A DNA stretch of 23,640 bases from Bacteriovoracaceae bacterium UBA2394 (lineage in GTDB: Bacteria > Bdellovibrionota > UBA2394), in contig DDSI01000063.1 in NCBI GenBank assembly GCA_002343335.1, positions 1 through 23,640 on the forward strand, written 5' to 3'. Made by a program: the position numbers and the translations under genes. Every line of letters starts with the position of its first letter. The first letter of the stretch is position 1. Positions 22,269 through 23,640 of the stretch are shown here, piece by piece. The notes under the pieces were generated by a model, which was not told where the DNA came from, made no database searches, and worked only from the letters and a program-made list of their open reading frames with translations.

Positions 22269-23640
22269 ATGTCAGATTTTAGGATGAAATTGTCGAGGCT
22301 CTTCGGTCGAGCCATTCTCTTGACTTTACTTGGACTGAGCTCCACAGCGCTTCGCGCTCAGTCTCCGATTGAAAGTTCTCCGAGGGCGATCGTACACTTG
22401 CTCGATTATTTAGCTGCGGATTACGGCGGAGCGGTTCGGGATGGAAAGGTCATTGAACAGTTTGAGTACAATGAACAAATTGAATTCGCGGACTTAGTCC
22501 TAAAAATTGCGGGAGGACTGGACTCCACGGATTATCATCCCGTCGTTGAACGAGCAAAAAACCTACAAAGACTCATTCACAGCAAAGCGGATGCTGAGAA
22601 GGTCTCTGAAATGGCGCTTTCGATTAAGTCGGACGTTCTAAAAATTTCAAAATTAAATATGTCGCCTGAGAGTTGGCCAAATTTTGAGAATGCAAAATCC
22701 ATTTTTCAGGCTCAGTGCATATCTTGCCACGGATCGGAAGGACGGGGCGATGGTCCCGCAGCCAAGGGACTAGAGCCAGCCCCACGGAATTTTCATGATG
22801 GTGAATACATGCAGGCTCTCAATGCCTTCCACAATTTCAACGTGATTCGTTTGGGAATTCCTGGAACGGGGATGGCGGCCTATCCTCATTTGAAAGATCG
22901 CGATATTTGGGACCTTTCCTTTTATATCCTTTCTTTGCGCTATGCCGATCGCGCAAAGTCCATCGATCCGGAAAAGATTGCGGCATTTCAAATTTCCCTG
23001 GATGACGCCGCTCAAAAGACGGACGAAGAATTGAAAACCGAGTGGCAACTCTCCGATAAAGATTCAGAAGATCAGTTGGCAATCCTCCGAACAAAGAGCG
23101 CTGGTTCCGACGATGACTCTGGAGCTTTTTTAGCCTCTCTAGATACCGCGGATCGGCATCTAACGGATGCACTTGAATTTTACCGAGCTGGAAATACAAA
23201 AGAGGCGATGTCTAAAGCGGCAATGGCTTACTTAGATGGCGTAGAGCCTTTGGAGCCAACCCTTCTGTCGATGGATTCAAAGTTCGTGATGAAACTCGAG
23301 ACTTCAATGGCTCGAGTGAGATCCGTGATCGGAAAAAAAAGAGGTGTTGAAGAATTGGAGCCGGCCATTCAAGAAGCTCAGTCCTATCTCAACCAAGCCA
23401 AGACTCTTCTGCAGCAGGCGAAAGATTCTTCTTCACCTTGGATCACGTTTTCTCTGGCATTTGGGATCGTCCTTCGAGAAGGCTTCGAAGCGGTCTTAAT
23501 CTTATTGGCCATACTGGGGGTCATTCGCGCGACGAAAGCTCGTCGAGCAAAACCCTTTGTGCATGCGGGCTGGGTGGTCGCGGTGTTACTTGGACTAATC
23601 GCTTGGGTATTTTCAGGATGGGTTATGAAAGTTTCAGGAG
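22269..23640 (+). CDS. Cytochrome c/FTR1 family iron permease, 5' part (gene continues past the window)
   Basis: The frame stays open from ATG 22269 to the window end (457 residues visible). A signal peptide (RAILLTLLGLSSTALRAQ) is followed by a helical periplasmic region. A c-type cytochrome domain has the heme motif CISCH (C150, C153, H154), GRGDGPAA and a likely methionine ligand in GTGMAAYP. A long helical linker leads to the first permease helix with LREGFEAVLIL (R403-E404...E407), the RExxE iron-binding motif of FTR1. In this family the cytochrome is thought to oxidise Fe2+ at the outer face so the permease can import Fe3+. The start is either ATG 22269 or ATG 22284, the latter giving a more usual MK signal; neither has a clear ribosome-binding site. 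A Fur box lies immediately upstream. The 3' end, with the remaining membrane helices, is missing. Confidence 0.9.
   Translation, partial: MSDFRMKLSRLFGRAILLTLLGLSSTALRAQSPIESSPRAIVHLLDYLAADYGGAVRDGKVIEQFEYNEQIEFADLVLKIAGGLDSTDYHPVVERAKNLQRLIHSKADAEKVSEMALSIKSDVLKISKLNMSPESWPNFENAKSIFQAQCISCHGSEGRGDGPAAKGLEPAPRNFHDGEYMQALNAFHNFNVIRLGIPGTGMAAYPHLKDRDIWDLSFYILSLRYADRAKSIDPEKIAAFQISLDDAAQKTDEELKTEWQLSDKDSEDQLAILRTKSAGSDDDSGAFLASLDTADRHLTDALEFYRAGNTKEAMSKAAMAYLDGVEPLEPTLLSMDSKFVMKLETSMARVRSVIGKKRGVEELEPAIQEAQSYLNQAKTLLQQAKDSSSPWITFSLAFGIVLREGFEAVLILLAILGVIRATKARRAKPFVHAGWVVAVLLGLIAWVFSGWVMKVSG

Noticed and set aside
1..23640. CRISPR arrays, insertion sequences, phage genes or toxin-antitoxin pairs
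   Set aside because: I saw no spaced direct repeats, transposase or integrase motifs, or paired small genes of that kind; the tRNA has no integration scar.

Overview
The window looks like a gene-dense chromosomal segment of a Gram-negative bacterium. The evidence is secreted proteins with Sec signal peptides, a predicted outer-membrane beta-barrel, a class II tRNA-Ser and Shine-Dalgarno-led genes. Base composition is moderate and GTG/TTG starts are frequent. An HpnB-like glycosyltransferase, a Ser/Thr kinase with a large extracytoplasmic part, and a cytochrome c/FTR1 iron permease together would fit a Bdellovibrionota/Oligoflexia-type or other 'delta-proteobacterial' lineage. That placement is inference at low confidence. 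I see no insertion sequence, phage gene, CRISPR array, rRNA or origin.

Region 1 (1-7518, + strand) starts with the tail of an unidentified gene. It continues as a six-gene block whose members all overlap: two family-2 glycosyltransferases, a multi-span GT-C-like membrane protein, a full-length ABC exporter, a GT-B-like protein and a DUF616 (TOD1/MUCI70-type) protein. This reads as one translationally coupled unit that builds a glycan or glycolipid and flips it across the inner membrane. Region 2 (7495-8366) holds a small exported protein (- strand) overlapping the end of that block, a tRNA-Ser(UGA) (- strand) and the start of a small secreted protein. Region 3 (8367-11966, + strand) has a Cu+-type P1B ATPase with a His/Cys-rich N-terminus, a membrane-anchored Met/Gly/Pro-rich protein with a cysteine pair, and a CRP-like cyclic-nucleotide-binding domain without a DNA-binding domain. 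The last three are closely spaced and look like one metal-related operon.

Region 4 (11963-13123, - strand) is an hpnB-type glycosyltransferase, converging on region 3 with a 4-bp overlap. Region 5 (13204-16562, + strand) holds a secreted subtilisin-like protease, a DoxX-family membrane protein and a secreted protein with a Cys-rich N-terminus and a TIM-barrel-like part carrying a chitinase-like acidic motif. Region 6 (16559-20455) is a divergent pair: a predicted outer-membrane barrel with carboxypeptidase-regulatory-like domains (- strand) and a transmembrane Ser/Thr kinase with a duplicated extracytoplasmic module (+ strand). Region 7 (20556-end) has an orphan GAF-type histidine kinase and a cytochrome c/FTR1 iron permease cut by the window edge. 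A near-consensus Fur box (22244-22260) sits immediately before the permease.

No stretch longer than 300 bases lacks a gene. The longest gap (8229-8366) holds only the tRNA and small-gene leaders. Product names rest on motifs read by eye; no database search was run.
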